Part shown: positions 1 to 7,234 of the stretch, one piece after another
How the letters are laid out: each line of letters starts with the position of its first letter
Numbering within the stretch: the first letter of the stretch is position 1
From: Bacteroides sp.
Lineage (GTDB): Bacteria > Bacteroidota > Bacteroidia > Bacteroidales > Bacteroidaceae
Assembly (NCBI GenBank): GCA_019412865.1
Contig: DXOJ01000066.1
Coordinates: 1-9,104, forward strand
DNA length: 9,104 nucleotides
Direction: 5' to 3'
Program-made: the position numbers and the translations under genes
Notes under the pieces: model-generated
The model's input: the letters and a program-made list of their open reading frames with translations, nothing else
Told to the model about the DNA's origin: nothing
Databases searched by the model: none

Positions 1-95
1 GTTGGGTCCGTATCCAGAAAACTGCTGCTACAACTCGTTGCCAGGAAAAGTCCGGCAACTGCCGCAAGAATGGATTGAATTTTTATTTTTCTCAT
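1..95 (-). CDS. SusD-family nutrient-binding lipoprotein, first 31 codons only
   Basis: Only the N-terminus is in the window; the gene continues past position 1. Reading leftwards from the ATG at 95-93 gives MRKIKIQSILAAVAGLFLAT and then SCSSSFLDTDP. This is a lipoprotein signal peptide: basic start, hydrophobic core, and a lipobox LATS-C with Cys22 as the predicted lipidated residue. FLDTDP just after the Cys is typical of mature SusD/RagB proteins. The start lies 14 bases after the stop of the SusC-like gene, the usual SusC-SusD order, so the two are very probably co-transcribed. SusD proteins sit on the outer cell surface as a lid on the SusC barrel and bind the incoming glycan or other ligand. 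The residues after the Cys are serines rather than the acidic ones often linked with surface export in this phylum. The substrate cannot be inferred from this fragment. Confidence 0.88.
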   Translation of the reverse strand, partial: MRKIKIQSILAAVAGLFLATSCSSSFLDTDP

Positions 96-109
96 AATTT
101 AGTCTGAAT

Positions 110-3100
110 TTAGAAAGAAACGTTAATACCTCCGGAGATCGTTCGCATAGCCGGATAACGATAATAAGTAATACCGGTAATTCCCTGTTCTGGGTCTAGT
201 CCCTGATTCCGGTGAATGGTAAACAGATTATCTCCTTGTACATATACCTGCACACTGCTCAATGATAACTTACTAATCCATTGTTTGGGTAAGTTATAGG
301 AAAGAGTCAGATTTTTCAATCGCATATACGAGTTATTCTGCAAGAAACGGGTAGAAGCCGAATTCCAGTCATTAGAGGTAGTACTCAAGGCCGGGACATC
401 TGTATAGCGATTGTCGGGAGTCCATCTTTTTAGAATCTCTGTCGACCAGTCACGTCCTTCCAGACTTCCGTTGTGCAGAATCATTGTTATATCACGATTG
501 TAGATATATCCACCGATACTGTAAGCAAAGATGGCAGAAAGATCAAATCCTTTCCAGGAAAGAGAGGTATTAAATCCACCATACACCTTCGGGAGAGACG
601 ATTTATTGATGTAATAATAGTCAGCCGAATCGTAATCGTTTGTTGTCACACGTTTTCCGGTCGGATTCTTATTTGCATCCACCTCATCCTTATACCACAG
701 CGGATCTCCATTTTCCGGATCTACTCCCGCCCACTCTATCATATAGAAATCATACACCGAACGACCTACCTGCAACTTGTTCACACCACTTCGCGGCATA
801 TCTTTCAATGGGAGGTCTGTCACCTTATTTTTATAGTGTGTCAAGTTCATACCCAGTTTCCATACCCAACCATTCTGATTGATAATCGTTCCGTTAAGCA
901 CCATTTCTATACCTGTATTCTTCAAGGCTCCTACATTCTCGTCAATAGAACCGTATCCCAGGGAAGGAGCTAGCGGACGTGAATAAAGCAGGTCTTTCGA
1001 ACGACGTGTAAAGAAATCAAACGAACCGGAAAAACGGTTATTGAACAGGGAGAAGTCGATACCTACATTAAAGTTGAGGTTTGTTTCCCATTTCAGATTC
1101 GGAGTTGCCATACGGTCGGACACTAACGCATTTTCTCCCAAATTGGAAACAATGGTATAAAGTCCTTTACTTGCATAATAAGTACCCAGGTTGTCATTTC
1201 CCTGCGCACCATAGCTCATTTTCAGAGTCAAGGCAGACAACCAGTCGGAAGTACTTGCCATAAACTCTTCCCGGTCGATACGCCAAGAAGTACCCAACGA
1301 CCAGAAATTTCCCCAGCGGGTCTCCGGCGCAAAACGTGAAGAACCGTCGCGACGATAGGATGCCGAGAAGAAATATTTATTTTGATAGTCGTATAATGCT
1401 TGAGTCAGATAACCCACCAACGCATAGTCGATGCGATACCCCGAACCTCCGGTCAACTGTGAACCGACTACCAGCTCCGGCATATCAGGCTGCGCCATTT
1501 TGGAACGTGATGCCGTCAGTTCATCGTAGCGGTAAGAATAGGCCTCCACACCGGCAAGAACATTAAAATGATGTTCACCAATTGTCTTGTCATACGTAAC
1601 AATATTATTCCATGTCCAAGAGAAAGTACGGGTATTCATTCGGCTGACGCCGCCGCCGTTTTCTTTAGCCGGGCCTAACTTCGGATTCGTATAATCCAAT
1701 GTATTATAATTAATCAAGTCAAAGTTAAAACTTGTCTTGAATTTCAATCCTTCAATAATCGTAGCTTCCAGAAAAGTACGACCGGAGACTTCATCTTTCA
1801 TTCGTTCCGATTTATCCAAAGGCAAAGTAGCCGGAAGGTTCCAGTTTGCCATCGAACCGGAAGGACGATAGGAACCGAAGTCATAAATACGGTCTCCACT
1901 CTCATCCAATTTGTAGCTACCATCCGTATTCATTTCATAAATGGGATAGAATCCCGGCATGGTACGTCCTGCGGTAATCACATTACTGGTTTTGGAGTCG
2001 GATGAAACTGGATAGTTCTGCATGGAATGTGCGAAACTCAAATTGACGCCTCCTTTCAACCAGGAAGTCATCTCGCTGGTGATATTGGAACGGAGATTGA
2101 AACGCTGGTAACCGGATTCGAGTGCAATACCTTTATCATTCAGGTATCCGGCAGAAAAGAAATACTGATTCGCTTTTCCACCTCCGGAAACACTTAGATT
2201 TAACTCTGTGCGAAGTGCCTGTTGCTCCATGGCGTCACTCCAGTCAGAATTCCATAACGGACGGGCACCTGCCACCAGCTTTCCATCTGTACCGACCGGT
2301 TGCGCATATTGAGGACCATAGGGGTTCGGGCCACCTCCCATTAATTTCGTTACCAAGTCTTTGGATGCTTGCGTGGCGGCAGTTGCCGGAGTATAATCCG
2401 CACTCTTGGCATACTGATTGCGAAGTGCTTCCCAATATAATTCAAAATATTGGTCGGTACTGACACGATCATAATCACGCACGGCACGGTTGGAACCTCC
2501 TAAGGAAGCTTTCACCTTTACCGTTGCTTTGGTATTTTGATCTCCCTGCTTGGTGGTGATAATAATCACTCCATTCGCACCACGGGAACCGTACAAAGCA
2601 GCAGAGGCCGCATCTTTCAATACTGTCATCGAAGATATGTCATCCGGATTGATAGAGTTCACACTACCATCAAACGGTACACCGTCCACTACATAAAGCG
2701 GAGCGCTGGAAGCGTTGATAGACCCGATACCACGAATACGGATTTCCGCATCCGTACCCGGCTGCCCACTTGCCGCACTTGCCTGTACTCCGGATACCGT
2801 ACCCTCTAATACACGTGATATGCTGGAAGTCTGTAACTTTTCAATCTCACCTGCTTTCATCGTCGAAGCTGCTCCGGTAAAACTATACTTTTTAGCGGTA
2901 GCATAAGCTACTACCATTACTTCTTCCAGTTCCTTACTTTCCGATTCCAACGTGACATTAATCACACTCCGGTTATTCACCGGTTGTTCTACTGTTCTCA
3001 TTCCTACAAAACGGAACACTAAAGTACCGGTAGCAGGAACCTCAATCGAATACTTTCCATCAATATCGGTAATGGTGCCGGAAGATGCTCCTTATCAATT

Positions 3101-3239
3101 GTACGGAGACACCAGGCAAAGGTTCTCCTTCAGAAGTCACCGTGCCTGTCACGCGTTTCTCCTGCTGTGCTTCCGCATATACTATATTTCCTACAAAAAG
3201 CAGAAGAGACACGACTAATAAACGTAAATAGATTCTCAT
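110..3239 (-). CDS. SusC/RagA-family TonB-dependent outer-membrane receptor, interrupted by a frameshift near 3094
   Basis: This would be an outer-membrane TonB-dependent transporter that works with the adjacent SusD-like lipoprotein. The main open stretch runs from 3093 down to the stop at 112-110. If one extra base near 3094 is removed, the gene reads from the ATG at 3239 as 1042 residues, a normal SusC length. Domains in that corrected protein are a signal peptide (about 1-24, ending VYAEA), a carboxypeptidase-regulatory-like domain (about 29-103, with PLPGVSV and GTITDIDGKY), a TonB-box-like EEVMVVAY (about 105-112), a plug with IRGIGSINASSAPLYVVDG and LKDAASAALYGSRGANGV, and a C-terminal barrel ending in GGINVSF. 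There is no N-terminal STN domain, so coupling to an anti-sigma factor is not expected. As given, translation from 3239 stops after 59 residues. A restart at GTG 3019 would give 969 residues without a signal peptide. Family assignment is firm; whether the gene is functional is uncertain. Confidence 0.9.
3060..3239 (-). other. Detached 5' piece of the SusC-like gene (signal peptide frame)
   Basis: The ATG at 3239-3237 opens MRIYLRLLVVSLLLFVGNIV and continues through a signal-peptidase-like VYAEA into VTGTVTSEGEPLPGVSVQL, the expected start of a SusC protein. It then leaves frame and ends at TGA 3062-3060, giving 59 residues. In the frame of the downstream receptor, TGA and TAA stand directly before the GGA codon at 3092-3090, so the two parts cannot be joined without a frame change. 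Upstream of the ATG the strand is A-rich, as usual for translation starts in this phylum. This is the missing front end of the receptor, not a separate gene. Confidence 0.85.
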
Positions 3240-3396
3240 AATTTTGTGGCTTAAGATTTATTTGCTTGTTGTAACTAACAGTACATTGAACTTTTTTGTT
3301 TAGGAAACGAAACATTTTTTAGAAGATTGCTAGTATAAATCAACGAAAGATAGTACATTCGTGAAACTAAAAATATCTATACCAACAAAGAACCAC
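3240..3396. promoter_or_regulatory. Divergent intergenic region between the SusC-like and DUF4421-like genes
   Basis: This 157-base gap must carry promoters for both divergent genes. The best rightward candidate is TACATTCG at 3354-3361, one mismatch from the Bacteroides -7 box TAnnTTTG. The best leftward one is TATCTTTC, the complement of 3345-3352, also one mismatch. Neither has a TTTG -33 box at 19-21 bases. I see no clear operator or riboswitch. The two candidates almost touch, so if both are real the polymerases would compete. These are weak calls. Confidence 0.25.
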
Positions 3397-4506
3397 ATGG
3401 GGAAACGGGTTATTCTATATCTTTTTCTGTTATTTTCACTGTCCTTACAGGCGCAGACTGAAGAGAAAGTCTCTTTAGGCAACGATAGTACAGAAGTAGA
3501 TTCCACAACAACCACCAAGCCAAGTGCTTTTAAAAGAGCGATCAAGAAGTTTATGAACTTCAGTGATTTCGATACGCTCTATATCAGTCCCAACCGTTAT
3601 AACTATGCGCTGATGGTTACTCATTTCAGCAACTTTGAGTATTATTCTATCACCAGTGAATTGCCGCAGCCACAGAAACTTAGTTTTTCTCCCAACCCGC
3701 ACAACAAGATAGGATTGTATTTCGGCTGGCGATGGATTTTCCTGGGATGGTCTGTAGATGTGAACGATATTTTCAAAAAAGGTACCCGAAAGAACAGAGG
3801 AACAGAATTCGATCTTAGCCTATACAGTTCCAAACTGGGTGTGGATATCTTCTATCGCCGCACTGGTAATGATTACAAAATACATAAAATCAGAGGATTT
3901 TCAGACGATATCCCCTCTAACTATTCCGAAGATTTCAGCGGAATAAAGGTAGATATCAAAGGACTGAATCTATATTATATCTTCAATAACCGTAAATTCT
4001 CCTATCCTGCCGCATTCAGTCAGTCCACTAATCAACGACGCAATGCAGGTACATTTATTGCAGGTTTTTCCATTTCAAAGCATCATCTCGACTTCGACTA
4101 TACAGCACTTCCGGGATTTATCCAGGAGGCGATGAATCCTGCCATGAAAGTCAAGAATATTAAATACACCAATGCCAATATCAGTTTCGGCTACGCCTAC
4201 AACTGGGTCTTTACCCGCAACTGTCTGGCATGCCTGTCTCTCACCCCTGCCATTGCCTACAAAGCTTCCGATGTGGACGCAGAAACAAATGAAGCAAAAG
4301 CATGGTACGGTAAATTCAATCTGGATTTTCTGGTTCGGGCAGGGATTGTCTACAACACAGGCAAGTATTACGTAGGTACTTCTTTTGTTGGAAAAAACTA
4401 CAATTATCATCGCAACAATTTCTCTGTCGACAATGGATTCGGTACTCTCCAAATATATGCCGGATTCAACTTCAACACCCGCAAAGAATACAGGAAAAAG
4501 AAATAA
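3397..4506 (+). CDS. Secreted DUF4421-like protein, probable outer-membrane beta-barrel
   Basis: I chose the ATG at 3397 because it opens directly into a signal peptide, MGKRVILYLFLLFSLSLQAQ, with likely cleavage after QA or AQ. The frame is open back to GTG 3361, but that would put 12 polar residues before the signal. The mature protein (about 350 residues, 369 in total) begins with a Ser/Thr-rich linker and a basic helix-like stretch, AFKRAIKKFMNFSDFDTLYI. It then shows many short alternating aromatic segments such as NKIGLYFGWRWIFLGWSVDV, GLNLYYIFNNRKFSYP, YYVGTSFVGKNYNYH and LQIYAGFNFN, and ends in a basic tail. That pattern suggests an outer-membrane barrel. By recollection of the family it resembles DUF4421, which has no established function that I know. 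It is divergent from the SusC-like gene and precedes the biotin promoter. Nothing visible ties it to either pathway. Confidence 0.75.
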   Translation: MGKRVILYLFLLFSLSLQAQTEEKVSLGNDSTEVDSTTTTKPSAFKRAIKKFMNFSDFDTLYISPNRYNYALMVTHFSNFEYYSITSELPQPQKLSFSPNPHNKIGLYFGWRWIFLGWSVDVNDIFKKGTRKNRGTEFDLSLYSSKLGVDIFYRRTGNDYKIHKIRGFSDDIPSNYSEDFSGIKVDIKGLNLYYIFNNRKFSYPAAFSQSTNQRRNAGTFIAGFSISKHHLDFDYTALPGFIQEAMNPAMKVKNIKYTNANISFGYAYNWVFTRNCLACLSLTPAIAYKASDVDAETNEAKAWYGKFNLDFLVRAGIVYNTGKYYVGTSFVGKNYNYHRNNFSVDNGFGTLQIYAGFNFNTRKEYRKKK

Positions 4507-4535
4507 TTCCACAGAAACTAGAAATCATCAACTTG

Positions 4536-4566
4536 CTTGCTTATCCAAAGAATCTTTGTACATTTG
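4536..4566 (+). promoter_or_regulatory. Bacteroides-type promoter for the biotin operon
   Basis: TACATTTG at 4559-4566 is a perfect match to the Bacteroides -7 consensus TAnnTTTG. CTTG at 4536-4539 serves as the -33 element (consensus TTTG, one mismatch) with a 19-base spacer, which is the expected distance. Transcription would begin around 4571-4575. An A-rich stretch at 4581-4598 then leads to the ATG at 4599. This is the best-formed promoter in the window and shows that the transcript includes the 63-codon extension upstream of the bioB core. Confidence 0.75.
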
Positions 4567-4598
4567 CCACGTTCTAACGAACAAAAGTAAAAAAATCA

Positions 4599-4787
4599 AT
4601 GAAGCAACAACGCCACATACAGACCACACGCACTCTTCTTTCCCGCTTTCGCTACTGGGGAAGAAAGAACTATGCTGCCTTTGCAAGTATGGGACGCGAA
4701 TTCCAAATCGGTCATCTGCATACCAATGTAGTAGACGTTGCTCTTCGTAAGCAGAATGCTGCACAAACTATCCCTTATCATACATTT
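4599..4787 (+). other. Leader-like N-terminal extension of 63 residues, in frame with BioB
   Basis: These 63 codons precede the BioB core without a stop. They encode a basic, Arg- and aromatic-rich segment: residues 16-35 contain [20 protein letters not shown], followed by [17 protein letters not shown] at 36-52. Classical BioB has nothing equivalent. From memory, short peptides of the form RxWxRKxYAxFxSxGRxxxIGxL recur in Bacteroidales upstream of, or fused to, TonB-receptor genes; I cannot confirm this here. The segment could be a real extension, a translated leader that regulates the downstream start at 4788, or a remnant fused to bioB. Its position right after the promoter argues that it is translated. 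Confidence 0.6.
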
Positions 4788-7013
4788 ATGACACTTCAGG
4801 AAATCAAAGACCAAGTGTTGGCGGGTATCGACATATCACCCGACCAAGCAGCTTGGCTAGCCAACATGGCTGACAGCGAGGCGCTTTATGCCGCCGCGCA
4901 TGAGATTACCGTCGCACGTGCTTCGCACGAATTCGACATGTGTTCCATCATCAACGCCAAGTCCGGCCGATGCCCGGAAAACTGCAAATGGTGTGCACAA
5001 TCCTCCCACTACCAGACCAAAGCCGAGATTTACGATCTCCTCCCCGCTGAAGAATGTCTCCGACAGGCCCAATACAACGAAGCCCAGGACGTCAACCGAT
5101 TCTCCCTCGTTACCAGCGGACGAAAACCATCTCCCAAACAGATTACCCAACTTTGCGATACAGTCCGTTATATGCGTCGACATTCGTCGATTCAACTTTG
5201 TGCTTCTCTTGGACTGCTCAATGAAGAGGAATTGCGTTCCCTGCATGAAGCAGGAATCACCCGTTATCACTGTAATCTGGAAACTGCCCCGTCTTATTTT
5301 TCCAAACTCTGCTCTACGCATACGCAAGAACAGAAACTGGCTACTCTCGATGCAGCCCGTCGTGTAGGCATGGATATCTGTTGCGGAGGTATCATCGGCA
5401 TGGGAGAAACGATGGAACAACGGATTGAATTTGCTTTCACATTGGCAGAACTGAATGTTCAATCCATACCTATCAACCTGCTTAGTCCGATTCCGGGAAC
5501 TCCACTGGAAAACGAGCAGCCTCTAAGCGAAGAAGAAATACTTAAAACCATCGCACTCTTTCGTTTTATCAATCCGACCGCTTTTCTGCGTTTTGCCGGA
5601 GGACGTTCACAACTTTCTTCCGAAGCGATGCACAAGGCATTATATATCGGAATTAACTCGGCTATCGTAGGCGACCTATTGACAACACTCGGCTCCAAAG
5701 TATCGGAAGACAAAAAGATGATTCAGGAAGAAGGCTATCATTTCGCCGATTCCCAATTTGATCGCGAGCACATCTGGCATCCGTATACTTCGACTACCGA
5801 TCCGCTTCCTGTCTACAAAGTAAAACGGGCAGACGGCGCTACCATTACCCTCGAAGACGGACGAACGCTCATTGACGGAATGTCTTCCTGGTGGTGTGCA
5901 GTGCATGGATATAATCATCCGGTATTAAATCAGGCGGCAAAAGAACAATTAGATAAAATGTCTCATGTCATGTTCGGAGGACTGACGCATGATCCGGCCA
6001 TTGAACTGGGGAAACTGTTATTGCCTTTGGTTCCTTCCTCCATGCAGAAAATATTCTATGCAGACTCCGGTTCGGTAGCCGTAGAAGTGGCACTGAAAAT
6101 GGCTGTACAATATTGGTATGCAGCAGGAAAACCGGAAAAGAACAATTTCGTGACTATCCGTTCCGGCTATCACGGTGATACGTGGAATGCCATGTCTGTA
6201 TGTGATCCGGTGACGGGTATGCACAGTCTTTTCGGTTCGGCATTGCCTGTACGTTATTTTGTCCCGTCCCCCACTTCCCGGTTCGACGGAGAATGGAATC
6301 CGAAAGATATACTACCTCTACAAGAGATGATTGAAAAACATTCAAAAGAGTTAGCGGCGCTTATTCTGGAACCGGTGGTACAGGGAGCAGGCGGGATGTG
6401 GTTTTATCATCCGCAGTACCTGCGCGAAGCAGAAAAGCTTTGCCGGAAGCACGATATTCTTCTTATTTTCGATGAGATAGCAACGGGATTCGGACGAACC
6501 GGTAAACTTTTTGCTTGGGAACATGCCGGAGTAGAACCGGATATAATGTGTATCGGTAAAGCACTGACCGGAGGATATATGACACTTTCTGCTGTATTGA
6601 CCAGCAACCGGATAGCAGATACAATCTCTAACCACACACCGGGAGCTTTTATGCACGGACCTACATTTATGGGGAATCCACTTGCGTGTGCAGTGGCTTG
6701 CGCTTCCGTTCGCCTGCTGCTCGAATCCGGTTGGCAAGAGAATGTGAAGCGAATCGAAACTCAACTGAAAGAAGAACTGGCTCCTGCACGGGAATTTCCG
6801 GAAGTGGCTGATGTACGAATACTCGGAGCCATCGGAGTCATTGAGATGAAACGTCCGGTAAATATGGCCTATATGCAACGAAGATTTGTGGAAGAAAGAA
6901 TCTGGGTACGTCCCTTTGGCAAGCTGGTATATCTGATGCCGCCTTTCATCATCACTTCGGAACAATTAAGCAAACTGACTTCCGGCTTACTTAAAGTTAT
7001 TCAAAAAAGATGA
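4599..7013 (+). CDS. bioB/bioA: Bifunctional BioB-BioA fusion: biotin synthase plus diaminopelargonate aminotransferase
   Basis: This one frame of 804 codons carries two biotin enzymes. Residues 64-385 are a radical-SAM biotin synthase (dethiobiotin to biotin) with the [4Fe-4S] motif CPENCKWC (Cys125, Cys129, Cys132). Residues 386-804 are the PLP enzyme that converts 8-amino-7-oxononanoate to 7,8-diaminononanoate using SAM as amino donor. BioA hallmarks are [48 protein letters not shown] (Asp625), the PLP lysine Lys654 in GKALTGG, and [12 protein letters not shown]. Both halves are near full length (E. coli 346 and 429) and joined with almost no linker at [13 protein letters not shown] use the start at 4599 because it follows the promoter by about 25 bases and has an A-rich leader. 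The ATG at 4788 (MTLQEIKDQ) would give a bare 741-residue enzyme and may also be used. The BioB half has an altered auxiliary-cluster cysteine set, described under findings. Confidence 0.95.
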   Translation: MKQQRHIQTTRTLLSRFRYWGRKNYAAFASMGREFQIGHLHTNVVDVALRKQNAAQTIPYHTFMTLQEIKDQVLAGIDISPDQAAWLANMADSEALYAAAHEITVARASHEFDMCSIINAKSGRCPENCKWCAQSSHYQTKAEIYDLLPAEECLRQAQYNEAQDVNRFSLVTSGRKPSPKQITQLCDTVRYMRRHSSIQLCASLGLLNEEELRSLHEAGITRYHCNLETAPSYFSKLCSTHTQEQKLATLDAARRVGMDICCGGIIGMGETMEQRIEFAFTLAELNVQSIPINLLSPIPGTPLENEQPLSEEEILKTIALFRFINPTAFLRFAGGRSQLSSEAMHKALYIGINSAIVGDLLTTLGSKVSEDKKMIQEEGYHFADSQFDREHIWHPYTSTTDPLPVYKVKRADGATITLEDGRTLIDGMSSWWCAVHGYNHPVLNQAAKEQLDKMSHVMFGGLTHDPAIELGKLLLPLVPSSMQKIFYADSGSVAVEVALKMAVQYWYAAGKPEKNNFVTIRSGYHGDTWNAMSVCDPVTGMHSLFGSALPVRYFVPSPTSRFDGEWNPKDILPLQEMIEKHSKELAALILEPVVQGAGGMWFYHPQYLREAEKLCRKHDILLIFDEIATGFGRTGKLFAWEHAGVEPDIMCIGKALTGGYMTLSAVLTSNRIADTISNHTPGAFMHGPTFMGNPLACAVACASVRLLLESGWQENVKRIETQLKEELAPAREFPEVADVRILGAIGVIEMKRPVNMAYMQRRFVEERIWVRPFGKLVYLMPPFIITSEQLSKLTSGLLKVIQKR

Positions 7014-7053
7014 CAGATAAGAAGAATATTACCAGATTTTCACCCAAGAATCT

Positions 7054-7132
7054 GTTCCTCGGTGAGCAAAAGGGTGTTCCTCGGTGAGGAACGGGCCTTT
7101 CCTCACCGAGGAAGGATGCCTTGGTCGGTGAG
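7054..7132. repeat. Cluster of four CTCGGTGAG-core repeats, one inverted
   Basis: Four copies of a short unit lie in 79 bases. GTTCCTCGGTGAG occurs at 7054-7066 and again at 7076-7088. TTCCTCACCGAGGAA at 7099-7113 is inverted. A degenerate GTCGGTGAG occurs at 7124-7132. The second copy extended to TTCCTCGGTGAGGAA is itself nearly palindromic (TTCCTC/GAGGAA around GGT). Alternative pairings between copies 1, 2 and 3 are possible. I do not recognise this as a named repeat family. Confidence 0.85.
7077..7113 (+). promoter_or_regulatory. Perfect 15-bp stem-loop between bioB/bioA and bioF
   Basis: TTCCTCGGTGAGGAA (7077-7091) pairs completely with TTCCTCACCGAGGAA (7099-7113) around a 7-base loop, cgggcct. 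The stem should be very stable in RNA. No U-run follows (next is ggatgcc), so it is not a normal intrinsic terminator. It could pause polymerase, protect or define RNA ends between bioB/bioA and the bioF-bioG part, or be a protein-binding palindrome in DNA. Confidence 0.7.
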
Positions 7133-7234
7133 AAACTTTCGGGATACTTCTTTAGACAATAAACATCTTATAGACAACTGATTACGCTTTCAACCATCCA
7201 TATATCGAATACTTATTACTTAAAACAATAATTC

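Larger units (their letters stand above)
7014..7234 (+). other. 221-base gap between bioB/bioA and bioF
   Basis: No credible reading frame lies here. The first half (7054-7132) holds a cluster of CTCGGTGAG repeats and a strong hairpin. The second half is AT-rich and runs into the bioF start with an A-rich stretch (cttaaaacaataattc). I find no good TAnnTTTG/-33 pair, so bioF is most likely read from the promoter at 4559-4566, through the hairpin, or from a weak promoter I cannot recognise. Confidence 0.6.

Noticed and set aside
473..973. A 166-codon rightward reading frame antisense to the SusC-like gene (and similar ones at 2122-2463 and 2537-2809)
   Set aside because: They lie wholly opposite a strongly conserved receptor sequence, show no domain or signal peptide, and have no promoter or start context.
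3085..3100. Programmed ribosomal frameshifting in the SusC-like gene, suggested by AAGGAG at the break
   Set aside because: The required +1 step after ATA or TTG gives no sensible re-pairing (TAA or TGA), and Bacteroides makes little use of Shine-Dalgarno sites. A mutation or error is simpler.
3130..3315. A leftward 61-codon frame upstream of and overlapping the SusC start
   Set aside because: It overlaps the true signal-peptide frame and shows no family features.
3361..3396. GTG at 3361 as the start of the DUF4421-like gene
   Set aside because: It would add 12 polar residues ahead of an otherwise perfect signal peptide; ATG 3397 is the better start.
4571..4582. GTTC-taac-GAAC inverted repeat near the predicted transcription start as a biotin repressor operator
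   Set aside because: The arms are only four bases and do not resemble the longer BirA-type operator I know. It could easily be chance.
4385..4750. A 121-codon rightward frame spanning the end of the DUF4421-like gene and the operon promoter
   Set aside because: It runs through a real gene end, a promoter and the leader in the wrong frame. Composition is low quality and there is no start context.
4857..5462. A 201-codon leftward frame opposite bioB, and a 204-codon one at 6351-6965 opposite bioA
   Set aside because: Long antisense frames are expected opposite conserved genes of this composition. Their translations are Cys/His/Ser-rich and lack recognisable motifs.
7077..7120. Calling the hairpin an intrinsic terminator after bioB/bioA
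   Set aside because: No T-run follows the stem on either strand, and bioF lacks an obvious promoter of its own.
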